64,000 nt of DNA from Streptomyces sp. AP-93 (GCF_022808175.1 NZ_JALGBX010000001.1:496001-560000); one strand, 5' to 3'; shown: positions 41,558-51,471, counted from the stretch's first letter. The notes: generated by a model not told the origin, from the letters alone. A program made the numbers and translations.

Positions 41558-43503
41558 AGTCCCGCGCCGGGATGCGCGGCCCCGGACTCGGTGCGCCGTT
41601 CGTGCAGGACGTCGCGGGCCTTGCGCAGCCGCAGCGCCATCTGGATCTCCAGGGCCCGGTCCGGCCTCTGCCAGTGCGGGCCGAGCAGTTCCGTGATGCG
41701 CGCCATGCGGCGCGAGACGGTGTTGGCGTGGACGTGCAGCGCCTCGGCCGCACGGGTGGGGCTGCCCCCCGACTCGAAGTACGAGTCCAGGGTGCGGGTC
41801 AGCTCCGTGAAGCGGGTCTCGTCGTAGTCCAGGACCGGGCCGATCGTCGACCCGATGAACGCGTCGACATCATGATCGGTGGACAACAGCATTCCCAGGA
41901 AGCCCAGTTCGCTCAGCGAGGCGGTTCCGCCGGCTCCGTCGAGTGCCGTCAGGGCGTCCAGGCAGCGCACGGCCTCCGCGTACACCTGGGCCACCTCGCG
42001 GGCGCTGCGCGAGGGCCCGGCCGCCCCGGTGGACACCGGGTGCCCGAGGAGCGGTGACAGATCGGCCGAGACCTGGCGGGCGGCGGCAGAGGCGTCGGAG
42101 CCGGGGACCACGAGCACGATGCACCCGCGGCGCACGCCCTTGAGTCCGTTCATCCGGTGGGCGTACGAGGACGCCCAGGCCACTGCCCTGCCCAGCTCCC
42201 CGCCCTCCGGACGGGCCACCACCACCACGTGGGGGCGGTCCAGCTCGATGCCCAGGCGCCGGACGCGCTCCAGCAGGTGCCGGTCGGAGCGGGTCGGCCG
42301 GTCCAGCAGCTCCTGGAGCAGCTCCTCGTGGACCGGGCCCTCGGCCGCGGCGGTACCGCGCTGGATCAGGATCAGCGAGGCCACGGTCTGGGCGGCCATC
42401 CGCAGGAGCCGTACGTCCTCGACCGTCAGCGGCGCCGAGGCGTGGAGCACCAGTACGCCGAGCTCCTCGGCGCCCGCCAGGACCGGGGCCAGCCACACGT
42501 CGCCGGGCAGCTCCACGGGCCGCAGTCCGTGGGCCGCCAGGGCCGCCCTCGCGAAGGCCTCCTCGTCGAGCTCCGTCGGCAGCTCACCGGTGGAGACCAG
42601 CGGCCGCCCACCGGGATCCCGGACCTGGACGACCCCGTCCAGCGCGTCCGCGGTCGCCCGCGCCAGCGCCGACAGGCTCGCCCCGTCCAGCACCAGACCG
42701 GCCAGCCGGGCGTGGCACTCCCACAGGTAACGGACCCGGGTCAGGGTGGAGTTGGTCTGGGAGCCGAACCGCTCCAGCTCGGCGACCTCCTCCTGGGTCT
42801 GCTCCAGCAGGCGTGCCTTCTCGATGGCGACGGCCGCCAGGTCGGCGAGCGAGAGAAGCAGCCCGATCTCGTCCGGGGTGAAGCGGCGTACGTCCCGGCT
42901 GGCGCCGTACAGGGCGCCCAGCGTGGAGTCCCCGTTGCGCAGCGGCACCGCGATGATCGCGTGCAGTCCCTCGGCCCGGGCCACGGTGTCGATGCCGGGG
43001 CCGTGCGGGACGGTGTCGTCGTTGAGGTAGTCGGCGCTCCACAGGGGAGCCCGGTGGGTCTGGGCTGCGCTGCCCAGGCCCGAGCCCAGTTCGAGCCCGA
43101 CGTTCTGTGTGGTGGTCTCGCCCTCGGAGGTGCGTACGTAACCCGTGCCGTCGGGGCGGTTGAGGGACACCCAGGCCATGTCGAGGCAGAGCAGCCGCCG
43201 GGCCCTGCGGTTGATCACCCGGAGCAGGCCGTCCAGGTCGTACGGCGAGGTCAGGTCGTGCGCGGTGTCCACCAGCGCGGCCAGGGACGCCTGTCGCTGC
43301 CGGCCGAGCACGGCGTGTGCGCGCACGGTCCGGGCGAGCTCCAGGGCCCGCGTCAGCTCGGCGACCTCCGCCGCTCCGGCCCCGGTTCTTCGGGCCTCGT
43401 GCAGCAGGGTCTCGAAGAGACCGGGCGGCGCTTCCTGTGCGAGGAGCTCCAGCACGGCCAGCGCGCCGGACCCTCCCCGGTGGGAACCGGTCTCCGGTCC
43501 CAT
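41554..43503 (-). CDS. GAF/PucR-type transcriptional regulator
   Basis: 649 residues. The first about 100 residues are helical, followed by a GAF sensor domain (about 115-265, SPYDLDGLLRVINRRARRLL to LLLSLADLAAVAIEKARL). A CdaR/PucR-like middle region comes next. The C-terminal PucR helix-turn-helix is FTELTRTLDSYFESGGSPTR then AAEALHVHANTVSRRMARI. Such regulators usually sense small aromatics or amino acids, so it may sense a pathway intermediate. GGGGAG 7 bp upstream favours the ATG at 43503 (MGPETGSHRGG). Its stop codon shares the bases CTAG with the convergent IS701-like gene. Confidence 0.88.
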   Translation of the reverse strand: MGPETGSHRGGSGALAVLELLAQEAPPGLFETLLHEARRTGAGAAEVAELTRALELARTVRAHAVLGRQRQASLAALVDTAHDLTSPYDLDGLLRVINRRARRLLCLDMAWVSLNRPDGTGYVRTSEGETTTQNVGLELGSGLGSAAQTHRAPLWSADYLNDDTVPHGPGIDTVARAEGLHAIIAVPLRNGDSTLGALYGASRDVRRFTPDEIGLLLSLADLAAVAIEKARLLEQTQEEVAELERFGSQTNSTLTRVRYLWECHARLAGLVLDGASLSALARATADALDGVVQVRDPGGRPLVSTGELPTELDEEAFARAALAAHGLRPVELPGDVWLAPVLAGAEELGVLVLHASAPLTVEDVRLLRMAAQTVASLILIQRGTAAAEGPVHEELLQELLDRPTRSDRHLLERVRRLGIELDRPHVVVVARPEGGELGRAVAWASSYAHRMNGLKGVRRGCIVLVVPGSDASAAARQVSADLSPLLGHPVSTGAAGPSRSAREVAQVYAEAVRCLDALTALDGAGGTASLSELGFLGMLLSTDHDVDAFIGSTIGPVLDYDETRFTELTRTLDSYFESGGSPTRAAEALHVHANTVSRRMARITELLGPHWQRPDRALEIQMALRLRKARDVLHERRTESGAAHPGAGL

Positions 43504-43649
43504 GCGTGTCTCCCCTCGTCTGACCAGCGCATTCAAGCCAGCTCCCCGAACCTAGGTTCCGTCCGCCGAAGGGTCAAGCGGAGCCCGTTCCCTGTGGCCG
43601 GGGACGTGGTGCGGCGGGAGTCAACACCCTTACCCGGCCTGCGTGTACG

Positions 43650-44678
43650 TCAGGGTCCGGGCGGGGGAACCGCCTCCGTCGTGATGATGTGAGGCAAAGC
43701 GTACGGGTGGTTGGCTGTCAGCCAGGTGATCATGTGTTCGCGCACCGCGCAGCGGACGGTCCAGACGGCGTCGCCGTCCTTCGCCGTGACCACCGCGCGG
43801 ACCTGGATGGTGTGCGGGGTGGTGTCGGTGACGGCCAGGGAGCCGGTGCGGCCGTCCCATTCCGGGACGTCCCGCAGGATCCGCTGGAGCTGCTCGCGCA
43901 TCAGGTCCACCGGGGCACTGTGGTCCAGGTGCCAGAACACGGTGCCCGTCATCTGCGCGCCACCGCGCGACCAGTTCTCGTACGGCTTGCTCGTGAAGTA
44001 CGAGACCGGCATCGTGATCCGGCGCTCGTCCCAGGTGCGGACCGTGAGGAAGGTGAGGGTGATCTCCTCGACCGTGCCCCACTCCTTGTCCACCACCACC
44101 GTGTCGCCGATCCGGACGGTGTCGCCGAAGGCGATCTGCAGTCCGGCGAAGAGGTTGCCGAGGGCGGCCTGCGCCGCGATGCCCGCCACGATGCCGAGTA
44201 CGCCCGCCGAGGCCAGCATCGAGGTGCCGACCGTCCGCATCTCGGGGAACGTCAGGAGCATCGCACCGAGGGCCACCACGATCACCACCGCCGTGACCAC
44301 CCGCTGGATCAGCGTGACCTGCGTGCGGACCCGGCGGACCCTGGCCTGGTCGGAGGCATCGGCGGCGTAGCGGGCGTACGTGGAGTCCACGATCGCCGTC
44401 GTGATGCGGATCAGCAGCCACGCGGCCGCGGCGATCAGGACCAGGGTCAGCACGTGCCCGGGGCCGTCCGCGCGCCGCCGCACGGCCTGGAGCAGGGAGG
44501 CGGCCAGGACCACCAGGAACGGCGGCCGGCAGCGGCGCAGCAGCCCCCACAGCGGGGTCTCGCTGTGCCGGGCGTCCGCGCGGCGGAGCAGCAGGTCCAG
44601 CAGCCAGCCCGCGAGCAGGGTGATGGCCAGGGTGCCGGCGACGGCCGCGATCGGGCGCAGGAAGGAGTCCGTGTCCAT
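43650..44678 (-). CDS. MscS-family mechanosensitive channel
   Basis: 342 residues. Three or four membrane segments occupy residues 10-185. The pore helix region is GTSMLASAGVLGIVAGIAAQ followed by ALGNLFAGLQIAFGDTVRIGD, the MscS hallmark, and the beta domain GTVEEITLTFLTVRTWDERR. A cytoplasmic alpha/beta domain completes it. The channel should open on hypo-osmotic stress. ATG at 44678 (MDTDSFL) is used because an upstream in-frame extension overlaps the divergent promoter; no clear ribosome-binding site is present, so it may be leaderless. Confidence 0.9.
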   Translation of the reverse strand: MDTDSFLRPIAAVAGTLAITLLAGWLLDLLLRRADARHSETPLWGLLRRCRPPFLVVLAASLLQAVRRRADGPGHVLTLVLIAAAAWLLIRITTAIVDSTYARYAADASDQARVRRVRTQVTLIQRVVTAVVIVVALGAMLLTFPEMRTVGTSMLASAGVLGIVAGIAAQAALGNLFAGLQIAFGDTVRIGDTVVVDKEWGTVEEITLTFLTVRTWDERRITMPVSYFTSKPYENWSRGGAQMTGTVFWHLDHSAPVDLMREQLQRILRDVPEWDGRTGSLAVTDTTPHTIQVRAVVTAKDGDAVWTVRCAVREHMITWLTANHPYALPHIITTEAVPPPGP

Positions 44679-44727
44679 GCAGGCAACGTAACCGGAGGGG
44701 ATCGCTCGAAACTGGCACGATGGGGGC

Positions 44728-45297
44728 ATGAACATCATGCTTTTCCATTCGACCTACGGGCTGCGGCCCGCCGTGCGGGAGGCGGCCGACCGGCTGCGCG
44801 CGGCCGGGCACCAGGTCCAGGTGCCGGACCTCTTCGAGGGACGCACCTTCGAGACCGTCGAGGAGGGCATGGCCCACCAGGAGGAGATCGGCCGCGACGA
44901 ACTGCTCAAGCGGGCGGTACTGGCTTCGGCCCCCTACTCCGACCAGGGCCTGGTCTATGCCGGCTTCTCCTTCGGAGGCTCGATCGCCCAGCACCTGGCG
45001 CTCGCCGACGAGAAGGCGCGCGGGCTGCTGCTCCTGCACGGGACGGCCGACCTGGAGGAGGGCGCCTACGTCGACGAGCTGCCGGTGCAGCTGCACATCG
45101 CCGACCCGGACCCCTTCGAGCCGCACGACTGGCTCACGGCCTGGTACCTGCGGATGCGCAAGGCCGGGGCGGACGTCGAGGTCCACGGCTATCCGGGGGC
45201 CGGGCACCTGTTCACCGATCCGGGACTGGACGACTACGACGCCGAAGCCGCCGAGCAGGCCTGGGCGGTCGCCCTCGCCTTCCTCGACTCCCTGTAG
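44728..45297 (+). CDS. Dienelactone-hydrolase-like alpha/beta hydrolase
   Basis: 189 residues. The nucleophile elbow is GFSFGGSIAQ (Ser), the Asp is in IADPDPF and the His in GYPGAGHLFTDPG. The family hydrolyses lactones or esters; the substrate here is unknown. It is divergent from the MscS gene with 49 bp between the starts and is followed by a strong terminator, so it is a monocistronic unit. Confidence 0.88.
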   Translation: MNIMLFHSTYGLRPAVREAADRLRAAGHQVQVPDLFEGRTFETVEEGMAHQEEIGRDELLKRAVLASAPYSDQGLVYAGFSFGGSIAQHLALADEKARGLLLLHGTADLEEGAYVDELPVQLHIADPDPFEPHDWLTAWYLRMRKAGADVEVHGYPGAGHLFTDPGLDDYDAEAAEQAWAVALAFLDSL

Positions 45298-45322
45298 GCG
45301 GAAGCGCTGTAGCCGGACGCGG

Positions 45323-45348
45323 ATGGGGCCCCTCGGGAGGGGCCCCAT
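45323..45348. terminator. Hairpin terminator between convergent genes
   Basis: A perfect 11-bp stem (ATGGGGCCCCT with its complement) and loop CGGG, between the hydrolase (plus) and the protease (minus). Confidence 0.88.
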
Positions 45349-45388
45349 CGTCATGTGTGCGTCAGGACGTCAGGACGTCGGCACTGCG

Positions 45389-46375
45389 TCAGGCGCGGTA
45401 CGCCGTCCACATGCTGTTCATGCGGGTCACCTGGCCCGCGGTGAACTGGTACATGCAGTTGTCGTACGTGTAGTCCATGAAGTTGTGGATCGGGTCGACG
45501 CCCGCCTTGCTGGCGCAGGTGTCACGTCCGGTCGGGCACTGGTAGGCCGCGCTCTTCTCGGCCGGGGTGTCCGAGACGGAGTCACCGCTGCCGTTGCAGC
45601 CGCCCTGGAAGGTGTGGTAGAGCCCGAGCCAGTGGCCGACCTCGTGGGTCGCGGTGTCGCCCTCGTTGTAGTTGGCGGCGGAGCCGCCGGGCAGCGAGGT
45701 GTCGAGGACGACGACGCCGTCCATCGACGGCTGGGAGGCGTAGGAGCTGGGGAAGGTGGCCCAGCCGAGCAGCCCGCCCGAGAGGTTCGCGGTGTAGAAG
45801 TTCAGTGCGTTCGCGCCGCCCTTGCGCAGGGTGGTCTTCATGGTCTTCTCGGCCGTGGAGCCGGAAGCCAGGTTGTACCAGCTCGCGTTGTCCGTGTAGT
45901 CGGTCGCCGCCAGGGTGAACTGGTAGTTGGTGTTGACGTTTCCGGTGCCCTGGCCGCCGAAGGCCGCGTTGAGGACCGCCATCTGGTTGTTGATGTCGGT
46001 GGACGTCAGCTTTCCGGTGGTGCCGGAGTGGACGACGTGGAAGTACACGGGGATGCTCGTGACCGCCTCGGCGACGCGCAGGCTGCGCGGCTCCTTCGAG
46101 ATCTTGTCGAGCTTCGCCTTGAGGTCGGCGTCCATCGCCTTGGACTGGGCCTCGGTGACCTCGTTCGGCTCGGCCGCGTGCTGGTCCTTCGGGCGCGCCA
46201 CACGGGCGTTGGCCGCCGCGCCGGAGACCTCCTCGGCGCACACCTCGGCGCCGGTCTTGGCGGCGGCGACCGTGGTGGGGGCGGCGAGCGGGGTGAAGGC
46301 CAGGGTGCCGGTGAGTAGGGCGGCACCCATCAGGCGGCGGCGAAGAAGGGGGGATATGCGGGCAAGAGCGCGCAC
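45389..46375 (-). CDS. Secreted M43 (pappalysin-like) metalloprotease
   Basis: 328 residues. A Sec signal peptide with basic start ([15 protein letters not shown]), hydrophobic core and an AAAKTGAE cleavage region precedes a short propeptide. The zinc site is [11 protein letters not shown], the Met-turn is [10 protein letters not shown], and several Cys ([13 protein letters not shown]) suggest disulfides, all as in M43B proteases. It should be an extracellular endopeptidase. GAGGAG lies just before the GTG start. The upstream 100 bp are AT-rich and probably hold its promoter. Confidence 0.92.
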   Translation of the reverse strand: MRALARISPLLRRRLMGAALLTGTLAFTPLAAPTTVAAAKTGAEVCAEEVSGAAANARVARPKDQHAAEPNEVTEAQSKAMDADLKAKLDKISKEPRSLRVAEAVTSIPVYFHVVHSGTTGKLTSTDINNQMAVLNAAFGGQGTGNVNTNYQFTLAATDYTDNASWYNLASGSTAEKTMKTTLRKGGANALNFYTANLSGGLLGWATFPSSYASQPSMDGVVVLDTSLPGGSAANYNEGDTATHEVGHWLGLYHTFQGGCNGSGDSVSDTPAEKSAAYQCPTGRDTCASKAGVDPIHNFMDYTYDNCMYQFTAGQVTRMNSMWTAYRA

Positions 46376-46498
46376 GTGTGCTCCTCGCGAGTGGGGGGTT
46401 GAGCGGGAGGGATCTCCTCAGCTGGCGGGAATCTTACGTGCGCATGTCATAAACAGGTCAAGTGCTCTACGTAAAAGATTTGTTGCTTCTGATGTCAA

Positions 46499-46528
46499 AG
46501 GGGCGCCTGGTCTACGCCAAGCGCCCCT
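46499..46528 (-). terminator. Terminator after phoD
   Basis: AGGGGCGC (46499-46506) pairs with GCGCCCCT (46521-46528), 25 bp beyond the phoD stop on the minus strand. The remaining AT-rich 46376-46498 is probably the protease promoter region. Confidence 0.7.
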
Positions 46529-46552
46529 CCGGACGGGAAATCTGGCGGAGTG

Positions 46553-48241
46553 TCAGCGCACCGGCCGGTCCGCCCGCTCGACCTTCTGGGTCCCGTTGAG
46601 CGTGCGGTACGAGCGCGCCCAGGCGGCCGTGGCGTCCTGGCGCCGCTTGTCCGAAACCACGTAGTAGTCCATCTGGGAACGCTCGGCCGCCACGTCCAGC
46701 ACGCCGTAGCCGTGGGCGTCCATGTCCAGCCACTTCACGTGCCGGTTGGCGGCCTTGATCGCCGTCTCGGCGACCAGCGAGGCCGTGTCGGCCGGTACGT
46801 GCAGCAGGTCGTCGATGTTGTCGGAGGTCACCGACGTCACCACGAACTCCACGCCCGCCGACCGCGACCACGGGTAGGTGGCCGCCGTCACCGGCACGTC
46901 GTTCGCCCAGGCCATGTGGATGTCGCCGGTCAGGAAGACGGTGTTGCGGACGGAACGGTCCGTCAGGTGCCCCAGCAGCTCCCGGCGGTCGTCCGTGTAC
47001 CCGTCCCACTGGTCCACGTTGACCGCGAGACCGCCCGCGGGCAGCCCGAGCAGTTCGGTGAGGGGCCCCAGCAGGTGCGCGGGCAGCGAGCCGAAGGCGA
47101 CCGGCGAGATCATCACCGAGGTGCCCACCAGCTTCCAGGTGGCCTGCGAGCCGGCCAGCCCGGCCTTCAGCCAGTCCAGCTGAGCCCGCCCGGTGAGGGT
47201 GCGCTCCGGGGCGTCCACCGCGCCGCTGCCGATGCCCGACTGCTGCGAGCGGAAGGTGCGCAGGTCCAGCAGGTGCAGGTCGGCGAGGGTGCCGAATTGC
47301 AGCCGGCGGTAGACGGTGCCCTCGGTGGAGGTGCGGACCGGCATCCACTCGAAGTACGCCTGCCGGGCGGCGGCAGCGCGGGCCGCGAAGGAGCCCTCGG
47401 CGGCGGGGTCGTGGTTCTCGGCTCCGCCGGACCAGGTGTCGTTGGCGATCTCGTGGTCGTCCCAGATCGCTATGACCGGGTGGGCCTGGTGCAGGGCCTG
47501 CAGGTCCGGGTCGGTCTTGTACTTCCCGTGGCGGGTGCGGTAGTCGGCCAGGGTGAGGATCTCGTGCAGCGGCTCGTGCTGCCGTACGACGTACTTCGCC
47601 TCGGGGTAACCGCCGCTCTGGTACTCGTAGATGTAGTCGCCCAGGTGCAGTACGGCGTCCAGATCGGCCCGCGCGGCCAGGTGGCGGTACGCGGAGAAGT
47701 AGCCGGACTCCCAGTTGGCGCAGGAGACCACGCCGAAGCGGACCCCGGCGGGCGCGGTCGCGGCGGCGGGGGCGGTGCGGGTGCGCCCGGCCGGGGAGAC
47801 GGTGGCGCCGGCGGTGAACCGGTACCAGTAGGCCGTCTGCGGCCGCAGGCCCCGTACATCGGCCTTGACGGTGTGGTCCGAGGCGGCGCTCGCGGTGACG
47901 GTGCCGCTCGCGACGACCTGGGAGAAGGCCTTGTCCTCGGCGACCTCCCAGCCCACCGCGACGGCCGGGCCCGCACCGGAGCCCGGTACGGCCCCCGCGG
48001 TCGGGGTGACGCGGGTCCACAGCAGGACCCCGTCGGGGAGCGGGTCGCCCGAGGCGACGCCGTGCAGGAAGGAGGGGGCGTCGGCGGTGGTGCCGGTGCC
48101 CGTGGCGGCGTGGGCCTCGGCGCCCAGCGCGGCGATCGGGACGAGTGCCGCCGTGGCCGCCGCGGCCAGGACGACCGTACGGCGGCGGGGTGTCGACGGA
48201 AGCGTCGATTCCGGGGCGGAAGGGGAGAGTTGACTGGTCAC
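46553..48241 (-). CDS. phoD: Secreted alkaline phosphatase/phosphodiesterase PhoD
   Basis: 562 residues. The N-terminus has a Tat signal ([20 protein letters not shown]). An N-terminal PhoD domain comes first, then the metallophosphatase core with [49 protein letters not shown]-type [11 protein letters not shown] and related metal ligands. PhoD releases phosphate from diesters outside the cell and is usually under PhoP control, although I see no clear PHO box here. The GTG has no ribosome-binding site, and a -10 box TAATAT lies 8 nt upstream, pointing to a leaderless transcript. Confidence 0.94.
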   Translation of the reverse strand: MTSQLSPSAPESTLPSTPRRRTVVLAAAATAALVPIAALGAEAHAATGTGTTADAPSFLHGVASGDPLPDGVLLWTRVTPTAGAVPGSGAGPAVAVGWEVAEDKAFSQVVASGTVTASAASDHTVKADVRGLRPQTAYWYRFTAGATVSPAGRTRTAPAAATAPAGVRFGVVSCANWESGYFSAYRHLAARADLDAVLHLGDYIYEYQSGGYPEAKYVVRQHEPLHEILTLADYRTRHGKYKTDPDLQALHQAHPVIAIWDDHEIANDTWSGGAENHDPAAEGSFAARAAAARQAYFEWMPVRTSTEGTVYRRLQFGTLADLHLLDLRTFRSQQSGIGSGAVDAPERTLTGRAQLDWLKAGLAGSQATWKLVGTSVMISPVAFGSLPAHLLGPLTELLGLPAGGLAVNVDQWDGYTDDRRELLGHLTDRSVRNTVFLTGDIHMAWANDVPVTAATYPWSRSAGVEFVVTSVTSDNIDDLLHVPADTASLVAETAIKAANRHVKWLDMDAHGYGVLDVAAERSQMDYYVVSDKRRQDATAAWARSYRTLNGTQKVERADRPVR

Positions 48242-48249
48242 GGATGATC

Positions 48250-48255
48250 ATATTA
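48250..48255 (-). promoter_or_regulatory. -10 box of phoD
   Basis: TAATAT on the minus strand ends 8 nt before the phoD GTG, the distance at which transcription would begin at or within a base or two of the start codon. No good -35 element was found. Confidence 0.5.
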
Positions 48256-48293
48256 CCGACGGGTACTCGATCGGTGCCAGCCTCTTGACAGCA

Positions 48294-48328
48294 ACGGACG
48301 GGCGAACTCTGGGAGTTCGCCCGTCCGT
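48294..48328 (-). terminator. Terminator after the DsbA-like gene
   Basis: A perfect 16-bp stem (48294-48309 with 48313-48328) and a 3-nt loop, 35 bp beyond the stop of the DsbA-like gene. Confidence 0.88.
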
Positions 48329-48362
48329 CGGGGTGCTGCGAGGGGGAGGGGAGGGGCAGGGA

Positions 48363-49160
48363 TCAGCCGGCGATGGCCTTGTCGATCGCCGTCGTGAACG
48401 CCTCGGGCGACTGCGGCAGCGGGTCGATCTTCTTGCCGTCCATCTTCAGCGTCGGCGTGCCCTTCACACCGCTCTTGTCGAAGGTCTTGGACATCTCCAG
48501 CGCCCACCGGTCGTAGGTGCCGTCGTCGAGCGCCTTCTTGAACTCCGCGTTGCCCTTGAGCGCCGGGACCTGGTCCGCGACCGACAGCAGGTAGTCGTCC
48601 TTGGCGAACTTGTCGTCCTTCTCCTCCGGGTGGTTCGCCGCGGAGTAGAGGGCCGTCTTGTACTCGAGGAACGCCTCGGGGCTGACGTTGAGGGCCGCGC
48701 CCAGCGCGCTCAGGGCGTTCTTCGAGCCGCTGCCGGGGAAGCCGTTGTCCAGGAAGGTGGCGCCGACGAACTGGATCTTGTACTTGCCGGCGTCGACGTC
48801 CTTCTTGAGCTGCGGGCCGACCGCCTGTTCGAAGCTCGCGCAGACCGGGCAGCGCGCGTCCTCGTACAGCTCCAGGGTCTTCTTGGCGTCGGCCTTGCCT
48901 ATGACCACCGTCGTGCCGTTCTCGCCCGAGGTGTTCTTCGGCGCGACCACGGGCGCGTCGGCGGCCTTCTCCCAGGCGCTCGGCTTGCCGGACTGGACGA
49001 CGGCGTAACCGACGCCGCCGGCCAGGGCGAGGGCGGCCACGACGCCGCCCGCCACGAACACCTGCCGGCGGACCTTGGCCTTCTTGGCCTGCTGCTCGCG
49101 CTCGATGCGCAGCTTCTCGCGGGCCGCCGCCTTGTTCGCCTGGCTGTTGCGTGCGCTCAT
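48363..49160 (-). CDS. Membrane-anchored DsbA-like thiol oxidoreductase
   Basis: 265 residues. A charged cytoplasmic N-terminus (MSARNSQANKAAAREKLRIE) is followed by one membrane helix at about 34-56 and an extracytoplasmic thioredoxin fold. The active site is CPVC at residues 104-107 and the cis-Pro region is GVKGTPTLKMDG. It is likely to form or isomerise disulfides in exported proteins, of which several Cys-containing ones (protease, PhoD) are encoded nearby. GGAGAGAAC precedes the ATG. The membrane gene upstream may form an operon with it. Confidence 0.9.
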   Translation of the reverse strand: MSARNSQANKAAAREKLRIEREQQAKKAKVRRQVFVAGGVVAALALAGGVGYAVVQSGKPSAWEKAADAPVVAPKNTSGENGTTVVIGKADAKKTLELYEDARCPVCASFEQAVGPQLKKDVDAGKYKIQFVGATFLDNGFPGSGSKNALSALGAALNVSPEAFLEYKTALYSAANHPEEKDDKFAKDDYLLSVADQVPALKGNAEFKKALDDGTYDRWALEMSKTFDKSGVKGTPTLKMDGKKIDPLPQSPEAFTTAIDKAIAG

Positions 49161-49233
49161 CGTTCTCTCCATGGGGGGTGGCTCCGCGGTGGAGCCGGCT
49201 GGAAGGGGGGACTGAGGGGACTGTCTTCGGACC

Positions 49234-49923
49234 TCAGGCGCGAGCGAACGCGCCGGGTACACGAGGAGGTCCCCGCCGTCCCACGGAGTGCACGGGGAAG
49301 CGGGTACGGGCCACCGTGCTCGCCAGCGCGGCCCGCGCCGAGCGCCGCACCGGAGCGAGGGCCCGCGCCGCGCGGGCCGAGGCCATCCGCAGCGGCCGGA
49401 AGGCGCAGGCGGACGCGGCGCGCAGCAGCCGGCCGAGCGCCCGCTCCCCGCGGTGCAGCCACAGCGAGGCGAGCAGTCCGACCGATACGTGCGCCCCCAG
49501 CAGCAGCCAGGGCGCCCACGGTCCGGGTGCGGCCAGCAGCGCGGCCGGATCGGCGGGCCCGCCCACCTCGGCCAGCGCCCCGCCCACCGGGCTGCCCCCG
49601 CAGAAGTCGGCAAGCCCCAGGGCACGCAGCGGACCCGAGACGGGGCCGCCCGCGGGGCCGTAGCAGAGGTGCTGGCCGGAGGTCAGGACGGTGTCGGCGG
49701 CCAGTTCCAGGGGGACGAGCAGCCCGGCGATGTGACCGAGGCCCCGCTCGCGGCCGGCCAGGGCGAAGGCGATCGCGAAGACCGCGGCGAAGGCCCCTCC
49801 CACCAGGGCGGGAGGCAGCGGCACCCGGGACATCAGGACGTGCGAGCCGGTCGAGAGCAGCACGACGATCGCGCTGAACAGCGCGGCCCGCAGCCCTCGG
49901 AGACCCACCCCTGATATGTCCAT
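49234..49923 (-). CDS. Multi-pass membrane protein of unknown function
   Basis: 229 residues with about four hydrophobic segments (AALFSAIVVLLSTGSHVLMS, LVGGAFAAVFAIAFALA, HIAGLLVPLELAADTVL and WAPWLLLGAHVSVGLLASLW). The Arg-rich tail from about 175 is cytoplasmic by charge. Two Cys and several His (HVLM, GQHLCYG, DFCGG) could bind a metal. I do not recognise the family. It lies between the DsbA-like gene (73 bp away) and the DUF2252 gene, all on the minus strand. Confidence 0.7.
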   Translation of the reverse strand: MDISGVGLRGLRAALFSAIVVLLSTGSHVLMSRVPLPPALVGGAFAAVFAIAFALAGRERGLGHIAGLLVPLELAADTVLTSGQHLCYGPAGGPVSGPLRALGLADFCGGSPVGGALAEVGGPADPAALLAAPGPWAPWLLLGAHVSVGLLASLWLHRGERALGRLLRAASACAFRPLRMASARAARALAPVRRSARAALASTVARTRFPVHSVGRRGPPRVPGAFARA

Positions 49924-49973
49924 CGTCGCGAGTGTGCCATGCGTCCCTGTGGGGACGGGCCCTCGGTCCCCGG

Positions 49974-51299
49974 CTAGGGGAGGATCCGGCCGTTGCGGAA
50001 GAGGTCCACGAAGATCTGGTGGTCGGCGCGGGCCCGGGCGCCGTAGGCGTGCGCGAAGTCCACCAGCAGGTCCGCGAAGCCCTCCTCGTCGGCGGCGATG
50101 GCCGCGTCGATGGCCCGCTCGGTGGAGAACGGGACCAGCGTCTGACCGCTCTCCTGCTCGTCCGCCGCGCCGTGCATGGTCGCGGTCGCCCGGCCCAGGT
50201 CGGCGACCACGGCCGCGATCTCCTCCGGGTCGTCCAGGTCCGACCAGTCCAGGTCCACGGCGTACGGGGAGACCTCCGCGACCAGCTGCCCGGCCCCGTC
50301 CAGCTCCGTCCAGCCGAGCCACGGGTCGGCGTGCGCCTGCAGGGCCCGCTGCGAGATCACGGTGCGGTGCCCCTCGTGCCGGAAGTACTCGCGCACCGAC
50401 CGGTCGGTGACGTGCCGGGACACGGCCGGGGTCTGCGCCTGCTTGAGGTAGATCACGACGTCGTTCTCCAGGGCGTCGCTGTGCCCCTCCAGCAGGATGT
50501 TGTACGAGGGCAGGCCCGCCGAGCCGATCCCGATGCCCCGGCGGCCCACCACGTCCTTGACCCGGTAGGAGTCGGGGCGGACCAGGGACTCGTCGGGAAG
50601 GGTCTCCAGGTACCCGTCGAAGGCGGCGAGCACCTTGTACCGGGTGGCCGCGTCCAGCTCGATGGTCCCGGGGCCGGGGGAGAAGCGGCGCTCGAAGTCA
50701 CGGATCTCGGTCATCGAGTCGAGGAGCGAGAAACGGGTGCGGCGGCGGGCGGCGCGCAGGGCCTCCAGCAGAGGGCCGTCGGCGGTGTCCAGAGTGAAGG
50801 CCGGAACCTCGTCGTTCTTGGCTCCGGTGGCCAGCGCGTGGATGCGCTCCCGGTAGGCAGCCGCGTAGATCCGTACCAGCTCGCCGATCTGGTCGTCGCT
50901 GAGCGCCTTGGTGTAGCCGAGCAGGGCGACGGAGGCGGAGAACCGCTTCAGGTCCCAGGTGAAGGGGCCGACGTAGGCCTCGTCGAAGTCGTTGACGTTG
51001 AAGACCAGCCGGCCCTGCGCGTTCATGTAGGTGCCGAAGTTCTCGGCGTGCAGATCGCCGTGGATCCACACCCGGCCGGTGCGCTCGTCCAGGTACGGGC
51101 CGCCGTGCCGCTCGTGCTCCAGGTCGGCGTAGAAGAGGCAGGCGGTGCCCCGGTAGAAGGCGAAGGCCGAGGCCGCCATCTTGCGGAACTTGACCCGGAA
51201 GGCCGCGGGGTCGGCGGTGATCAGCTCGCCGAAGGCGATGTCGAACACGTCGAGTATCTGCTCGGCGCGCTGCTCGTCGGTCGTTTCGGGAACCGCCAT
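49974..51299 (-). CDS. DUF2252 family protein
   Basis: 441 residues. The segment GRVWIHGDLHAENFGTYMNA followed by VFNVNDFDEAYVGPFTWDLK resembles the catalytic loop and metal Asp of aminoglycoside-phosphotransferase-like kinases, which is typical of DUF2252. Other conserved stretches are FYRGTACLFYADLEH and KDVVGRRGIGIGSAGL. The substrate and even the reaction are unknown. The ATG at 51299 has GGAGGC about 7 bp upstream. It is divergent from dnaE with a 172-bp gap. Confidence 0.88.
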   Translation of the reverse strand: MAVPETTDEQRAEQILDVFDIAFGELITADPAAFRVKFRKMAASAFAFYRGTACLFYADLEHERHGGPYLDERTGRVWIHGDLHAENFGTYMNAQGRLVFNVNDFDEAYVGPFTWDLKRFSASVALLGYTKALSDDQIGELVRIYAAAYRERIHALATGAKNDEVPAFTLDTADGPLLEALRAARRRTRFSLLDSMTEIRDFERRFSPGPGTIELDAATRYKVLAAFDGYLETLPDESLVRPDSYRVKDVVGRRGIGIGSAGLPSYNILLEGHSDALENDVVIYLKQAQTPAVSRHVTDRSVREYFRHEGHRTVISQRALQAHADPWLGWTELDGAGQLVAEVSPYAVDLDWSDLDDPEEIAAVVADLGRATATMHGAADEQESGQTLVPFSTERAIDAAIAADEEGFADLLVDFAHAYGARARADHQIFVDLFRNGRILP

Positions 51300-51471
51300 G
51301 GCGGGTGCCTCCAGGTGGTGCGGTGGATCGGCGTTTTTGATCAGGCGCAGCGGACAGGCGTCCTTGGGTCTGCAACGGACGAAGGTACCCGTCGGTGCCC
51401 GGAAACTGTCACTGGGGCCACGTAGGATTCATAGCTGCCGCCCCCTCTCTCCCCGCCCGGAGGCCCCCACC

